Below, piece by piece: positions 34,993 through 46,170 of a stretch of DNA of 64,000 bases. The DNA comes from Rhipidocladum racemiflorum (Eukaryota; Streptophyta; Magnoliopsida; Poales; Poaceae). The stretch is taken from contig CM070572.1 in the NCBI GenBank assembly GCA_036346355.1, positions 39,717,944 through 39,781,943 of the forward strand, read 5' to 3'. Every line of letters starts with the position of its first letter. The first letter of the stretch is position 1. The notes beneath the pieces are model-generated. The model made no database searches. It was not told the DNA's origin and saw nothing but the letters and a program-made list of their open reading frames with translations. Made by a program: the position numbers and the translations under genes.

Positions 34993-35305
34993 ACATACTC
35001 AATGCAAAAAATCAATAGCACAATCCTATAACATAACTCTCCTCAAGCAGCACTGACGTCCCAGTAGAAGGCTCTTTGCCCCTAAACAATTGCATCTAGA
35101 GTACCACAAAGATTGTCCACTTAACATACTCAATGCAGAAATCAGTGGCACAATCTTCTGGCAACCTTTCCATTGCAAAACTTCTTGGCACAAGAACAGT
35201 TTGAAGTATTTCCTATTTTGTTACAAGGATACAATAAAGTAGTTAAAATATTAACAAGCATACATTGAGAAACAACATTATTTGATAGATCAAGACAAGG
35301 AGACC

Positions 35306-35770
35306 TTATGGCTTTTTCATGTCTACCATCATATGTGCCACAACTTCCGCAATAGAGGCTTTTCAGTTCTCCTTGTAGTTCCACAGTCCGGCATAGTACC
35401 CATTTGTTTGACACCAATAATTTATTAACTTTTGATCATATATCTTAATCCCTATAAAAGCGATCATTTTGTTGTGAAAATAGGCTATCATGGTATATTA
35501 TTAGTTACCATGTCAAACTAAATACTAGAAACCTTTATATTACCTCTGTAAACTCGGTTTTGACTTCTTCGAGCTTTGTATTATCCCTGCGCTCCTTAAT
35601 GATGAGTGCATTGTTAAGAGATTCAATATCTTACAATTTGTCATCTATGTCTTTCAGTTTTTGTTTCATATCATAAATCTTTTCTGTTAACTTATACTTT
35701 CCATTCAATTGTTCTATCACCTCCTCTAGTTTTCGTTTAGCATCCAACAGCTTTTTCCATGTCGTCTGTC
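35306..35770 (-). pseudogene. Captured XH-domain gene fragment (FDM/IDN2 family, RNA-directed DNA methylation)
   Basis: On the minus strand, exon 35770-35544 encodes a coiled coil reading KIYDMKQKLKDIDDKL, a stop, then DIESLNNALIIKERR, and ends at a proper donor (GTAATA). The next piece, 35403-35306, reads GLWNYKEN, a stop, then KASIAEVVAHMM, ending at TAA. In FDM/IDN2 proteins, which bind double-stranded RNA and act in RNA-directed DNA methylation, the coiled coil contains a segment close to ESLNxxLIxKERxSNDEL. It is followed by the XH domain, which ends with a G-R-Y...ELWNxKExRKA segment. The middle of the XH domain is missing and two in-frame stops are present, so it cannot give a working protein. 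It lies just inside a CACTA terminus. Confidence 0.75.
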
Positions 35771-36779
35771 TTATTTGTAGGCTCCATTTATATATGTGTA
35801 CAATTTGTAGTCACTAGGACATAAGCAATTAACTAAGGAAATAAGGCCTTGAATAGAACAAGCTAAGCAATCATAATCAGTATACACCACTGCACAAACC
35901 CTCATCACAAACGGTTCGCAAACCTCATCACAAACGGTTTTGTAAACCATCTGTAATAATGGGTCGGTGATGAAAGAGATCATCAGAGATGGTTTTTGAA
36001 CCGTCTGTGAAAATATACGTCATAGATGGATATGAATAGGAACCATCTGTGATGAGAGATCATCACAGATGGTTCCAATTTAGAATCATTTGTGATATTA
36101 ATGTTCTCACTAACGGTTCTAAATAGGAACTATCTGTGATAGAAGGAACATCACAATCTGTTCTAAATAGGAACCGTTTTTGGTAACAGGAACATCATAG
36201 ACTATTCTAAATAGGAACCATTTGTGAAAACAGGAACATCACAGACTGTTCTTAATAAGAACCATCTGTGATGTGCTTTTACACAGATGGACCTTTTTTG
36301 TTTATTGGCTAGCCTCGGTAAAATGCTAGCCATGCCCTCTAAAACAAACATATTACAGATCATCATAAGCATATATTGATTACATCCATTTCAGCAATTA
36401 ACTCAATTACATCATAGCACGTATGGCACATCCATTTCAGAAATGAAGTCAGGTATGTTAACCAATGGAACTCAGTTTTATTAACCAATTAATTGAATTC
36501 ATAGCTACAATTCAAAAATCCACATCACAAGTTTCATAAATGAACCCAAGTGGCAATTCAGAAAAAACATATACAACTCCAGCATTTAGGCAACGTGGAA
36601 CTCACCTTTTTATTTATGACTTCAGTGAGGAGGAAGCAACAAAGTTTCCCTTGAATATTGCTCAAATCGGTCTCTTTCAACAAATTACAACCTCATTGCT
36701 CTTTTTTGTAGTGAGGATGAGTTGCAAGTTGTGGCAAACGTAAAATCCACATAGGTTGTTTCCTTTTCCCTGCTAGTGG

Positions 36780-39552
36780 CACTACAAATATAGATAGGTT
36801 AGTTCCAGAGTCATTATTATGGAGTTTGATATTGGAATATTGTGTATAGTGGATACCAAATACTTAAAATCGTGCTGCAGTTTCGCCCCATCCTTGTACA
36901 CTTTGAACGTCCTGCGTGATTGGAAAAGGTTAGCCTTAGTCATTCCAGGAGCAACGTAAACCTGAAACAACTTACATGACCATGCTATCTATGGAGGAAA
37001 CGTGATTACTTGTTGAGTAATTTCGAGATAGGATTCAAGTCATGGCTGCCGCTCTGTAAGGAATCAAGGTAACTAACCTGGTTCATGGCTGGATGAATTA
37101 CAATTAGAACCCAGTGAAACCTACAGAGGTATGTCACAATGGTCAATGAACAAAACTGAGTTGTGTGCACAGTACAAATCAAAGTATAGCAAGTAGTGTA
37201 GCACTTACCCTAAATTATGGGGTAAAAGTATCAAATATTTATCTTTTTGAGCCAGCAAAGCATGTTTCATGTATTATTAGACCATGTTTATATCTTCATC
37301 CATTGTTTGATTTGAGACTATGTGTGGGTCGAGGAAATCCATTGATTATTTGTTCCTTGTCGCTTCAAGTATTATGTTTATATATATACAAAGGTGAATT
37401 ATATATATATTGGTGGACATTTATCGCTATTAGACAAATGTAGACTGTGATAGCACACACTTACAATATCCAACATCTCAAGAACGCGACGTCGAGGGCG
37501 TCGAGGTTGTAGAGATGGAACAGTCCTGGAAGTCAACCATGAAGAAGCCCCTCGATGACTCGTCAAATGCTTACTCTTGAAGCTGACCATGATACTCGTT
37601 ATACATTCTTGCACTGGCTTGGTAGCTTGTTCCATATACCAAGAATACAATTTAATGCAAGCCATACAAAGTGCATTTATGCGATCTTCCATTGTTAAAG
37701 GCTCTTTTGGCTTGTATAACCGGGCCAACGGGGCAATCAGATAGTCGAGGGCCTTCGTGATTTGTTTCGATTTGCCCTTGCCTTTCGTTCTACTGTAGAG
37801 TCTTCACGGGAGACGAATGGGTAGGAACCACTTAAAGTTCTACTGATCAGGTGCAGTAGGGGGTACAATAGTTGATTTGATGGCTTGTTGATAAGGTGCG
37901 GTAGGTGACTCAGATAGTTGGGGTAGTTGCGTGATATGATGGGCGGCCAGGGAGATGTCACGGTTGGGACATTGGATGAATGTGCCAATGGCATCCCCCA
38001 GTGTCACGATCACGTCGTTTGGAGGTTTCTGTAGCTCGGAGATCTTGAAACTATCATGTACCCCATCCACATTGACCTTCATGAAACTCGGCGCTACTAG
38101 GGTACCGTGCATCATTGCCCCTTCAGTGGATGGGTACACGAGCCCCCAAGTAGTTGTAAGAGGAAGAGAGCCATTGGCAATTCTCACTTGGAGATTGCAC
38201 CGCGTGGCCTCCTACACAATGGTACATAATTAGCTAACCTGTCCAACAACTATATCTATGGAGCATTCAAGAGATATATATTAGTATCTTAATATCACAA
38301 ACAGGAAAATTCCCGTTGTGTTCATCTATGTGAGCGGCAGATACACAGCTACTCTTATGGGTAGGGGGCTAAATTGTGCACATACTTCTGGGGCTTGCGC
38401 AGGTAGTCTTTCTTGATTACTGAGCCTTTCCTCAAGGCTTGTTATCCTATCATTGAATTCTTCTCTCAACCTAGCCTCCAAATTCTTTAGAAGCTGTGAC
38501 TCACGCTCGGCTTTAGTTCTCTTCTTACTTCAGTTTTTGTTGGAGTCGTTTAGGAATCCAATTTTCCAAGGAACAAAAACCCCTTTGCCTCTCATGTGAT
38601 CAGGGTGTTCCTTGTTTCCCAAGGCCATAAATAGGGCATCTTTCTCCCTATCTGGCAAATAAGAGCCATCAGACGATTGTGTACTCAACGCTGCTTGTAA
38701 GATCACGATAATTTATTTGACTTATGAAGTTATGGACTAATTACGTACAAAATTGGTAGTTCGATATATATCTTACCAGGCATTGGTAGACTTCCTCGTC
38801 CGTGGGGTTTTTAAAGGAGACGGTTGTAGAAGACGTGGCACCTAACCTCGCTCTTAGCTAGTCTTTGGCGCGCTGGTCCATGATCGATGCAAATGGCGTG
38901 GAGGCCTCCTCATCCTCCGTCTCCCATAGCGTCCTCTTCCCCGTGTAGCCAGCAGTGTCGAGTCTGTGGGGGTGAGTGTTCCTTGCCTACAGAGCCTTAT
39001 GTGCTTCACTTTGACGCATGAATTCGTCTGTCATTTTCATCTCAACAAAATGCCACCATACCTCCTCATCAATGAACCCATACTTAGAATAGGGAGCCCT
39101 ATCCTTATTGATGTATTTCTTGACAAGCGTGCTCTTGAAGATATTCCATGCCTTTCCTGCCACTAGCAGTGCATACCGTTGCACTGGGAGAGCGGATTCT
39201 TCTGGGATGTTCAACGATGAAAGAATTTCTGTCAGCATGGCGTTGCGGCTCTCATCAATTAGCAACTTTCAGGATGATGTGTGATGGGGACCTGTTCCCG
39301 CGCGACTATCCCGCACATTGTCTGGAATGCATTCACTGCCTTTCTTGGCTCTGTAGGGGACCCATCCTTCGGATCGATCGTTGTGATGGTATATCGGTCC
39401 GTTGGCCTTTTGTTTGCTTCCCTTGGACCGCGGGTCGATTTTCCTTTTGTCGGCTCATCACATCCTTGAGACGACAAATGAGGGGACACCATCTTCTTTG
39501 TAAGTTTAAATAGTTTGAAGCGAACTAGAAGAGAAGAACAAATAAAGTCCAT
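36780..39552 (-). pseudogene. Transposase_24 (Ptta/En/Spm) plus Ulp1-like (C48) protease gene
   Basis: Minus-strand pieces in order: PTDRYTITTIDPKDG (about 39460); WNIFKSTLVKKYI and EVWWHFVEMKMTDEFMRQS (39150-39010); ALGNKEHPDHMRGKGV (about 38620-38580); a coiled coil with NLEARLREEFNDRITSLEER (about 38490-38420); PPNDVIVTLGDAIGTF (about 38015-37968); and FHWVLIVIHP followed by VSYLDSL (about 37120-37050). The first three match the Transposase_24 family of CACTA elements. The last has the His and Asp of a C48 cysteine protease, a common C-terminal part of such proteins; the catalytic Cys segment was not found. Frameshifts and stops occur between pieces. Introns are likely, but the gene is probably dead. 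Confidence 0.78.
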
Positions 39553-39559
39553 TTAGTTT

Positions 39560-41840
39560 AAGGCAATGTGGCATCCATTCGGAATGAAAATAGTTGGAGT
39601 CTTTTTTACACAACAAATAACTATTTAATATAAGACAACGAGAGATAGATTCGGATTCACCCACATCAAGATAAGGTCCAACCATATCTCAACGTTCACT
39701 ACTCAGAGTCTCAACAAAAGGAAAAGTAATCATCATTTACCCTTCATTGATTTACTTGTGTTTTTACATAAAAATGAGCAAAATGGTTGGCATTGTAAGG
39801 GTATGAAGCCATTTCTATTTTCCATGTACACTTTAAAAAATAATGTGACACCTAACCTTCACTTCAATCACATTTGCATGTTCATTCTTAGAGTTATATA
39901 AAAACAAGCCCTAAGATTGTTGTTTGAAAGCTCATCTTTGGGATTCTGTCCTGTTTTTATGGCATCATTTTCTTAATTTGATCATAAGAAGCTCGTGATT
40001 TGTATTTGGAAACAAACAGTGCATTATTTGGATCAACAGACATTGAGGAGTTCCAAGGTAGTTGAGGTTGCTCAGAATAAGATTCTATCATAGATAATTA
40101 ACATGTTAAAATTGATCAGAATTATCTCAGTAACTTTCAGAAAAATTATGTAAAGCAAAGTGGAAATTCTTAAGAAAGGTGTGTATTTAATAGGGCTGAA
40201 ACAAATGATGTCAGTAGAATCATACAATGCATTTTTTCAGTAAATTCTCGTAAAGCTAAGAAGTTGGGTCATTCAAGTTTTTAAGCAATGAGATAAGAAT
40301 CATCGGTTTAATTAATTACTTACCCTTAACACAAACTTTTGGTTATTTGAAAGGCGTTCCAAAATTTAACCAAGGATATAACTAAGGAAAGAATGGATGT
40401 CCTTAAGAACATCAATTATTTACAAGCAAAGAAGTCTAATTAATTAGAGAGGACAAGGGTGAACTAAAACCTATACAAGCATTCGATTAAGAGATAAGAG
40501 ATAAGAAGTCTTATTGTAGTTAGAGGGTCTTATGACCAGGTTCTTAAGCAATGAGATAAGAAACAGAGGAACTTGCACTCAATCACCACTCAATTTCAGA
40601 AAAGACTATCTATTGACAAAAGAAGAAGAACAACAAAGGAAACTGAGTATACAGGCACTTAGAATCCCTCGATACCAATGCCCACGAGTTGTGTCAATCC
40701 AATAAACACAGAAAGTCAATGATAAAAAGAATAAAATAAAAGAAACGAATAAAAATCTTGGTGTCAGAGCGTAAGAACTCCTCGAGACCTCATGCTCGAG
40801 CAACGCTTGGATCCACACGTCCAAGCACGCCACAGACCAGGTGTCTGGGACACTTTCCTAGTCCTTAGCTCCTATTCTGATTTATGTAATCAGCTAATTA
40901 TATATATATAGTCATATACAACACATCTGTACCAAAAACGATTAAAAGTAATGAACAAAAGCAATTATGAATTAATAGCTCTCATTAAGAAATTATATGC
41001 ATGTAGTATGTCTTGATTAAAAGAGAGTAATCATATGCATGTAGATTATTCTTTTAGTGATTAAGTTGAAGGAGGTCAAGTTTTGGGGATATTGTGTTTA
41101 AGAATGAGAAAAGCAATTGGGCGAACAAGTATATTTTTAAATGTACCATAAGAAATAGCATAACAACCAAAATTCTTCAAACACAGGTTGAGAACTTAAC
41201 ATTGTTCACAATAAGTCGCTATTGATGCTACATGCTCACTCAACTTGTCATATTTTTTATGGTAAGATCCTGTGAATTAAATTATACATATTTGTTCTAT
41301 TGAGACAAGCACAAGAAAAATGGACATAGCAAACAAAAATACAAGTAGATTAGAAAACATTGGACAACCCACGATTAATATTACATGCTCCAACAATATT
41401 ACATTCACAATTTGGTGAATTCCTTATTTTCAAGAGAACTTCACTTTTATTGAAAATTAGGACAGAGTTAGATAGCTAGAAGTATGGAAGTAATCAAAAA
41501 ATAATAAATATAAAATGCTTCCAATTTTGGAGAAGTTTATTAACAGACATTTCAAAGTTCAAACAAACAGATTTATGTGAATAGTCCAACATGTCCAGTT
41601 GTGTTCCATAATTAACTACATTTATCTCAAATAAGAACATCCAAACTCACAATATATAATCCACAATAAATGTCTAGCTTAATTGAAACACCTATTCACT
41701 CCCTCGTCCATTTAGTATGCAGAGGTGAGTAGATGACTGAAAGTATTGTGCTAGCACCAACAACTTAACAAAAATAAAACAAAATGTATAGGAGGGAAGA
41801 GACAGAACAATATAGCGGATAAGTCACAGACCTAAAGAAC
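39560..41840. other. AT-rich CACTA interior, no gene recognised
   Basis: About 2.3 kb lie upstream (minus-strand sense) of the transposase gene, without credible coding frames. The phrase TTAAGCAATGAGATAAGAA occurs twice (about 40278 and 40543). The region probably holds the element's 5' intron and promoter. Confidence 0.55.
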
Positions 41841-42089
41841 CCAAATGCTCACAAGTGTCTCCAAGCAAAACAAGGCAAATACGACAAAGTAAAATATCTG
41901 AAAGAACAGAAGTTGATCTTAAATGTGATACACATACTCATCTTTGATCTTATAAAATCGTATTGAAATACTTCATAGACTAAAAGAGTAAAAGTGATTG
42001 TAGCAGAAATGTATGTGAGCTGTAGAAGGATCAAATAGCATATACAGATCTGCTCACCCAACTGTTGCATGATCAGAGAAAGTGTCGAT

Positions 42090-42290
42090 TGCAGGACGAG
42101 GCCGGCGGGAGGAGGACGATGGGTGAAGAGGACGGCGCGGTGGAGCGAGTGAAGAGGATGGTACGGGTGAAGAGGATGGTGCGATGGAGGAGGTGAGGAT
42201 GGCGCGGTGGAGCGGGTGAAGAGGATGACGCGGTGGAGCGAGTGAAGAAGACGGCACGGTGAAGACGACGGCGTGGTGGAGGACTTGCGC
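42090..42290 (+). repeat. Minisatellite, imperfect units of GCGGTGGAGCGAGTGAAGA
   Basis: About seven imperfect units built from GGTGGAGCGAGTGAAGAGGA-like sequence of variable length follow each other. On the minus strand they encode Ser/His/Leu/Pro-rich frames that are most likely incidental. The tract sits just inside the right subterminal repeats of the CACTA element. Confidence 0.8.
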
Positions 42291-42724
42291 GAATGATAGG
42301 CTAGGGTTTGGGGGACTTGCGGCCTGTGGTTATATATAGAGGTGTCATAACCACACATCACAGACGGTTCTATTATAGAACCGTCTGTGATAGTGTTTGT
42401 CCTACACTAATAGATTATTTATTTTTCATTTATTATGCACAAATGTAGTTTTGAGATTTGCTATACTGGAGAGTACAAATGTAGTTTTGAGATTTGCTAT
42501 ATTGGTGTTATGACATATATACATATGTCAGCCTATATCACAGACATATATACTTTATTACATAATTAAGATGCATCACAAGCTAGTTACAAAGTTCATC
42601 ACAATCATATATACAAAGTGCATGATTGTCACAATCATCCACTTGATTACAAGTTCAGCATATTAATATTACACATGAAAAATAATAAACATGACGACAC
42701 CTCCTCATAACTCTACTTGCTTAT

Positions 42725-43242
42725 TCTTTTGTATGAAAATTAGCCCTTCACGATGATTGATGCGTGTGTAGCTTGCTTTCTTAGGTTGTTCTTCCGGGAC
42801 CATGATGGCATTTTTGATAGGAGGCAGCTCATCAAATTGATTGTACTCTTCCTCATCTACTACATTCTCAACTCTGACGATCCAATTTTCCCAGAAGAAC
42901 TACGTGGCGCTTTTTGTTGGACGGGTCGGTTACATAGCATACTTGAACAACTTGGTTAGCGAGTATGAATGGTTTATCTTGGTATCCGACAGGTTCGAGG
43001 TCCACAGTAGTGATGCCATACTTGTCAACCTTCACGTGCTGGAGGTGGACCCAACGGCAAAAAAAAGGGGAATCTTGAAAAGTACGTAGTCAAGCCTCAA
43101 ATCTCCTCAATGACCCATAGTAGGATCTCCTCATCAACCCAATGGTATTGAACACATCTATGCGAACACTGCTGTTCTGGTTTGTGCTCTTCATATCTTG
43201 ATCTTTCGTGTAAAATTGTACCTATTTAAGTCATATCCTTTC
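42725..43242 (-). pseudogene. TNP2 transposase, C-terminal part (DUF4216), left of the gypsy insertion
   Basis: On the minus strand, frames include VDKYGITTVDLEP, DKPFILANQVVQVCYV and, after a frameshift, ENVVDEEEYNQFDELPP. These are the C-terminal DUF4216 region and tail typical of CACTA TNP2 transposases. Several stops and frameshifts show decay. The gene continues at 54604-55320 beyond the gypsy retrotransposon, which inserted with target duplication CTTTC. The tail ends near 42725, and about 300 bp of AT-rich sequence with a short tandem duplication (42433-42510) separates it from the next CACTA end. Confidence 0.85.
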
Positions 43243-43892
43243 TGTCGGGGATTGACTACTCACCAAAAGACGACCATTTCGCCCCCAGGGGACCAAAAAA
43301 GCGACCAACCGGCCCCCCACGGAAGAAGCTCGGGAAACTTGCTCGAACGGCCAAAACGTCTGAGCTTGCATGCTCGGGGATTCGTTCATGACCATATCGG
43401 ACTAATACGAGCAACCGTGCTCGTATAAGCTACGCAGATGGTCGGGGGACTTGGTCAAAACCGTTAGAAAGGAAGGCGGCAACCAATCCGCCGAAAATCA
43501 AGGGAAGACCACCAGGAATTCAAATAACGCACGGATCAAGGGCGCCGGATCGTGGGTGTTACGGATATGGATATGTAGCGTAAATCTAGGGAGTAGTTAC
43601 CTTCTATGTATCTTCAGCTTCTGTATTTAAAACCCCCCAAGAACATCTGCTCCCGTTTACGCGTCGCTCGGACGATCACCCCAGCTCGGTGGAGTAGTTA
43701 CCAATCATAAACACAATATACTGGAGTAGGGCTGTTATCTCGGTGGTGAGAGGCCCGAACCAGGATAAACACCACGCATCCTTCTCCCGTTTACGCGTCG
43801 CTCGAACGATCACCCCAGCTCGCACGAAGGGTCCTGTTGATCACTCGCTCAACAAATAAGCTCGGCGGGAGGCCATTCTCCAATCGTCGACA
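43243..43892 (+). repeat. Gypsy 5' LTR with primer binding site just after it
   Basis: This 650-bp LTR ends CA at 43892; the primer site TGGCGCTGTCCGTGGGG starts at 43895. Compared with the 3' LTR it has an extra copy of CTCCCGTTTACGCGTCGCTC with the following bases (43650-43690), which also occurs about 130 bp downstream within the same LTR. The 3' LTR has a G-run (54391-54398) at that place instead. Confidence 0.92.
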
Positions 43893-43951
43893 GCTGGCGC
43901 TGTCCGTGGGGAACGGCAGTGTGATTCCTGTGCGAATTGGGATCCTCGAGG

Positions 43952-46170
43952 ATGTCGAATTCGGGACACACTAGGAATCTCTGTGCCTTCAACAAGGTTG
44001 AAGACGATGACATGTACTACGCTGGCGATGGCATGGCCGGTGTGACCGATCCCGCAGGCCACACCGAACCCGGGAGCTTTACCCCGGGATCTGGAGCACG
44101 AGGACAGGTCCTCCGTACATCGCCCTCGGTAGCGACGAGGATGATTACAACGGACTCTACGATGGTTTGAATATACCAGACGATCTCGAGTTCGACCGCG
44201 AGATAGCATCCCAAGGGGACACGATGATGTCCCCGTCACGCTCGTCTCACTCTCGACACATCAACATGGCCGGGAGCCGTGTCGAGCCCGAGGTGCAATC
44301 CTCGGGGGCCGCTAAGTGCGACCGCTACAAAGCGGCTAGGCACCACCTGGAAGTGTCTTTGAGTAAGACCCTTGCGAGCATACACCGCCAAGCAAGAGAG
44401 AGGCGGGTTTCCGGAGAAAGAAACTCCTCCCGGGGAAACTCTCACGAGTGTCGTACACCCGATCGCGTCCCAGAACGCCGTCGGAGCTCTCCGCCGCCTA
44501 TCCACCAGAACCGAGAGCGTCTACAGGCTTTGGCGACGGTCGTGCGCGACCTTCGCAGCTTCCCCGATCAACTGGATTTAGATGCGGTAGGCATGGTCGT
44601 GGCCGAGGATCTAGAGAAGCTTGCCGCCGAGCTGAAGGGTTCGGATCCTCCTCACGACCAGGATACCCGGAGTGTTTCCCGGGACCGTCGAGGACATACA
44701 CCTGTTCGCTCGCACAGGGATGAATCTCAGAGCCAGACTCGGAGATTGCCCCAGCTTGTCAACCCGGTCCGCGAGAAGCCTCGGAGTGGCTCCCGAGCAA
44801 CCTCGGAACGACATGCTTACATCCACCCGGATTACGAGCGTTTCGAACGCTGCACGACCGAACGGTCGTCGGCACACCGTCCTCGCGAAGTCTTTTCCCG
44901 GCATGGCCCACGCGTGGGGCGATGGACGGGGGACGCTCGTAGAGACCATTATGGCCAAAGGTTCCACCGTGAAACTTCGAGCTTCGGCTGACAGGCCTTC
45001 ACGAGCTCTCTTCGGAACATCACATGGCCGAGCAAGTTTAAGCCCGGGCATATTGAGAGATTCAACGGGACTCAGAACCCGGACGAATTTCTCTCAATAT
45101 ATACCACCGCCATCCTGGCTGCCGGGGGCGATGAAGGGGTGATGGCGAACTATCTCCCAACAGTCTTGGATGGGGCTGCTCGTACATGGCTCTTCAACCA
45201 AAAGGAGGGGTCCATACGATCTTGGGGACAGCTCAGTGCAGCGCTCCGAGCAAATTTCCAGAGTTGCTACATTCGCCCGAGGAAGGAGCGCGACCTTGAG
45301 CGCTTGATTTAGGCAGAAGGAGAGACCCTGCGACAGTTCGTCCAGAGGTTCATCCAGGTCCGAAACTCGATCCAGAACATATCGGACGAGGCCATCGTCC
45401 GGGCTTTCAAGTTCGGAGTACGAGACGTACGTTTCACACAGGACCTGGAGATCCATCCGGACCTAACAGCAAACGAGCTCTTCCGGATGGTCGACCGGTA
45501 TGCCAATGCCGATGAGGCCGTCCAGTGGAAGAAAATGCTGGACGAGGGGAAGCTACCACCTCAGCCCAGATTGGAAACCTCCGCCAGCAAAAAGGGCTCG
45601 AACTTTGTGGACAAGAAAATCAAGAAGAAGAAGAAAAAACAACCCTCGCTGGGCATAGTCGCTGCGGTAGAGCAGCAGCAGCCCCGAGCATCCCAGCCGC
45701 AGCGCCGGGGGTTTAATGCTCGGGGAAGAGGACAGCAGAACCGGCCTCGCGATCAAGGCGACCAAGGAGACCAACGGGGTGGCCTCTACTGTCCACTTCA
45801 TCAGGCGCACGGGCATGATCTACGGAACTGCCGAACATGGACCTACCGCCTGGAGCAATTTTACAGCGGCAAGGGCCCCATGCCATCGCTCCCAAAACAG
45901 GGCGAGAATAGCAAAGGCAAACAGCCCGTCGAGGACAATGAGAATGGCATGGAGTATCAAGAACCCCAGAACCACATTGCGGTTATCTTCGGGGGCTCCT
46001 CTGCCTACAAATCTCGCCGGGATTTGAAGGACGCCGCACGGGAAGTGCACCATGTTACCAAGATAAACCTCCCGTACAGCAGTTCAAGTGGTCCGAGCTG
46101 TCGCTTACTTTCTCCAAGGATGACTGTCCCCTTGGAATGGCCAAACCACATAAGCTTCCGATGGTCGTAA
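43952..46170 (+). pseudogene. Gypsy gag
   Basis: A first frame from ATG 43952 runs to about 44100. The main Gag frame then runs to about 46140 with stops at 44989 and 45310. An acidic/Arg-rich N-terminal segment is followed by the conserved Gag core (FKPGHIERFNGTQNPDEFLS and later FVQRFIQVRNSI). A basic linker and a zinc-binding YCPLHQAHGHDLRNC follow, in the Cys/His spacing typical of grass Tat elements. A frameshift near 46075 would be needed to enter pol. The two stops and the early frameshift mean this copy cannot make intact Gag. Confidence 0.88.

Larger units (their letters stand above)
35888..42410 (-). mobile_element. CACTA element with Transposase_24/Ulp1-type gene
   Basis: The left end reads CACTGCACAAACCCTC at 35888 and is followed by many ATCACAAACGGTT, CATCTGTGAT and GGAACCATCTGTG motifs up to about 36295. 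At the other side, 42355-42410 repeats CACAGACGGTTC and ACCGTCTGTGAT and ends GTTTGTCCTACACT. The two sides share the subterminal family in inverted orientation, but the last bases at the right are degenerate, so that boundary is approximate and no target duplication could be confirmed. The body carries one decayed minus-strand gene (about 36780-39552), a long AT-rich upstream region and a minisatellite. Confidence 0.75.

Noticed and set aside
35885..42413. A 3-bp target duplication for the CACTA at 35888
   Set aside because: The last bases at the right are degenerate and no matching trinucleotide could be assigned.
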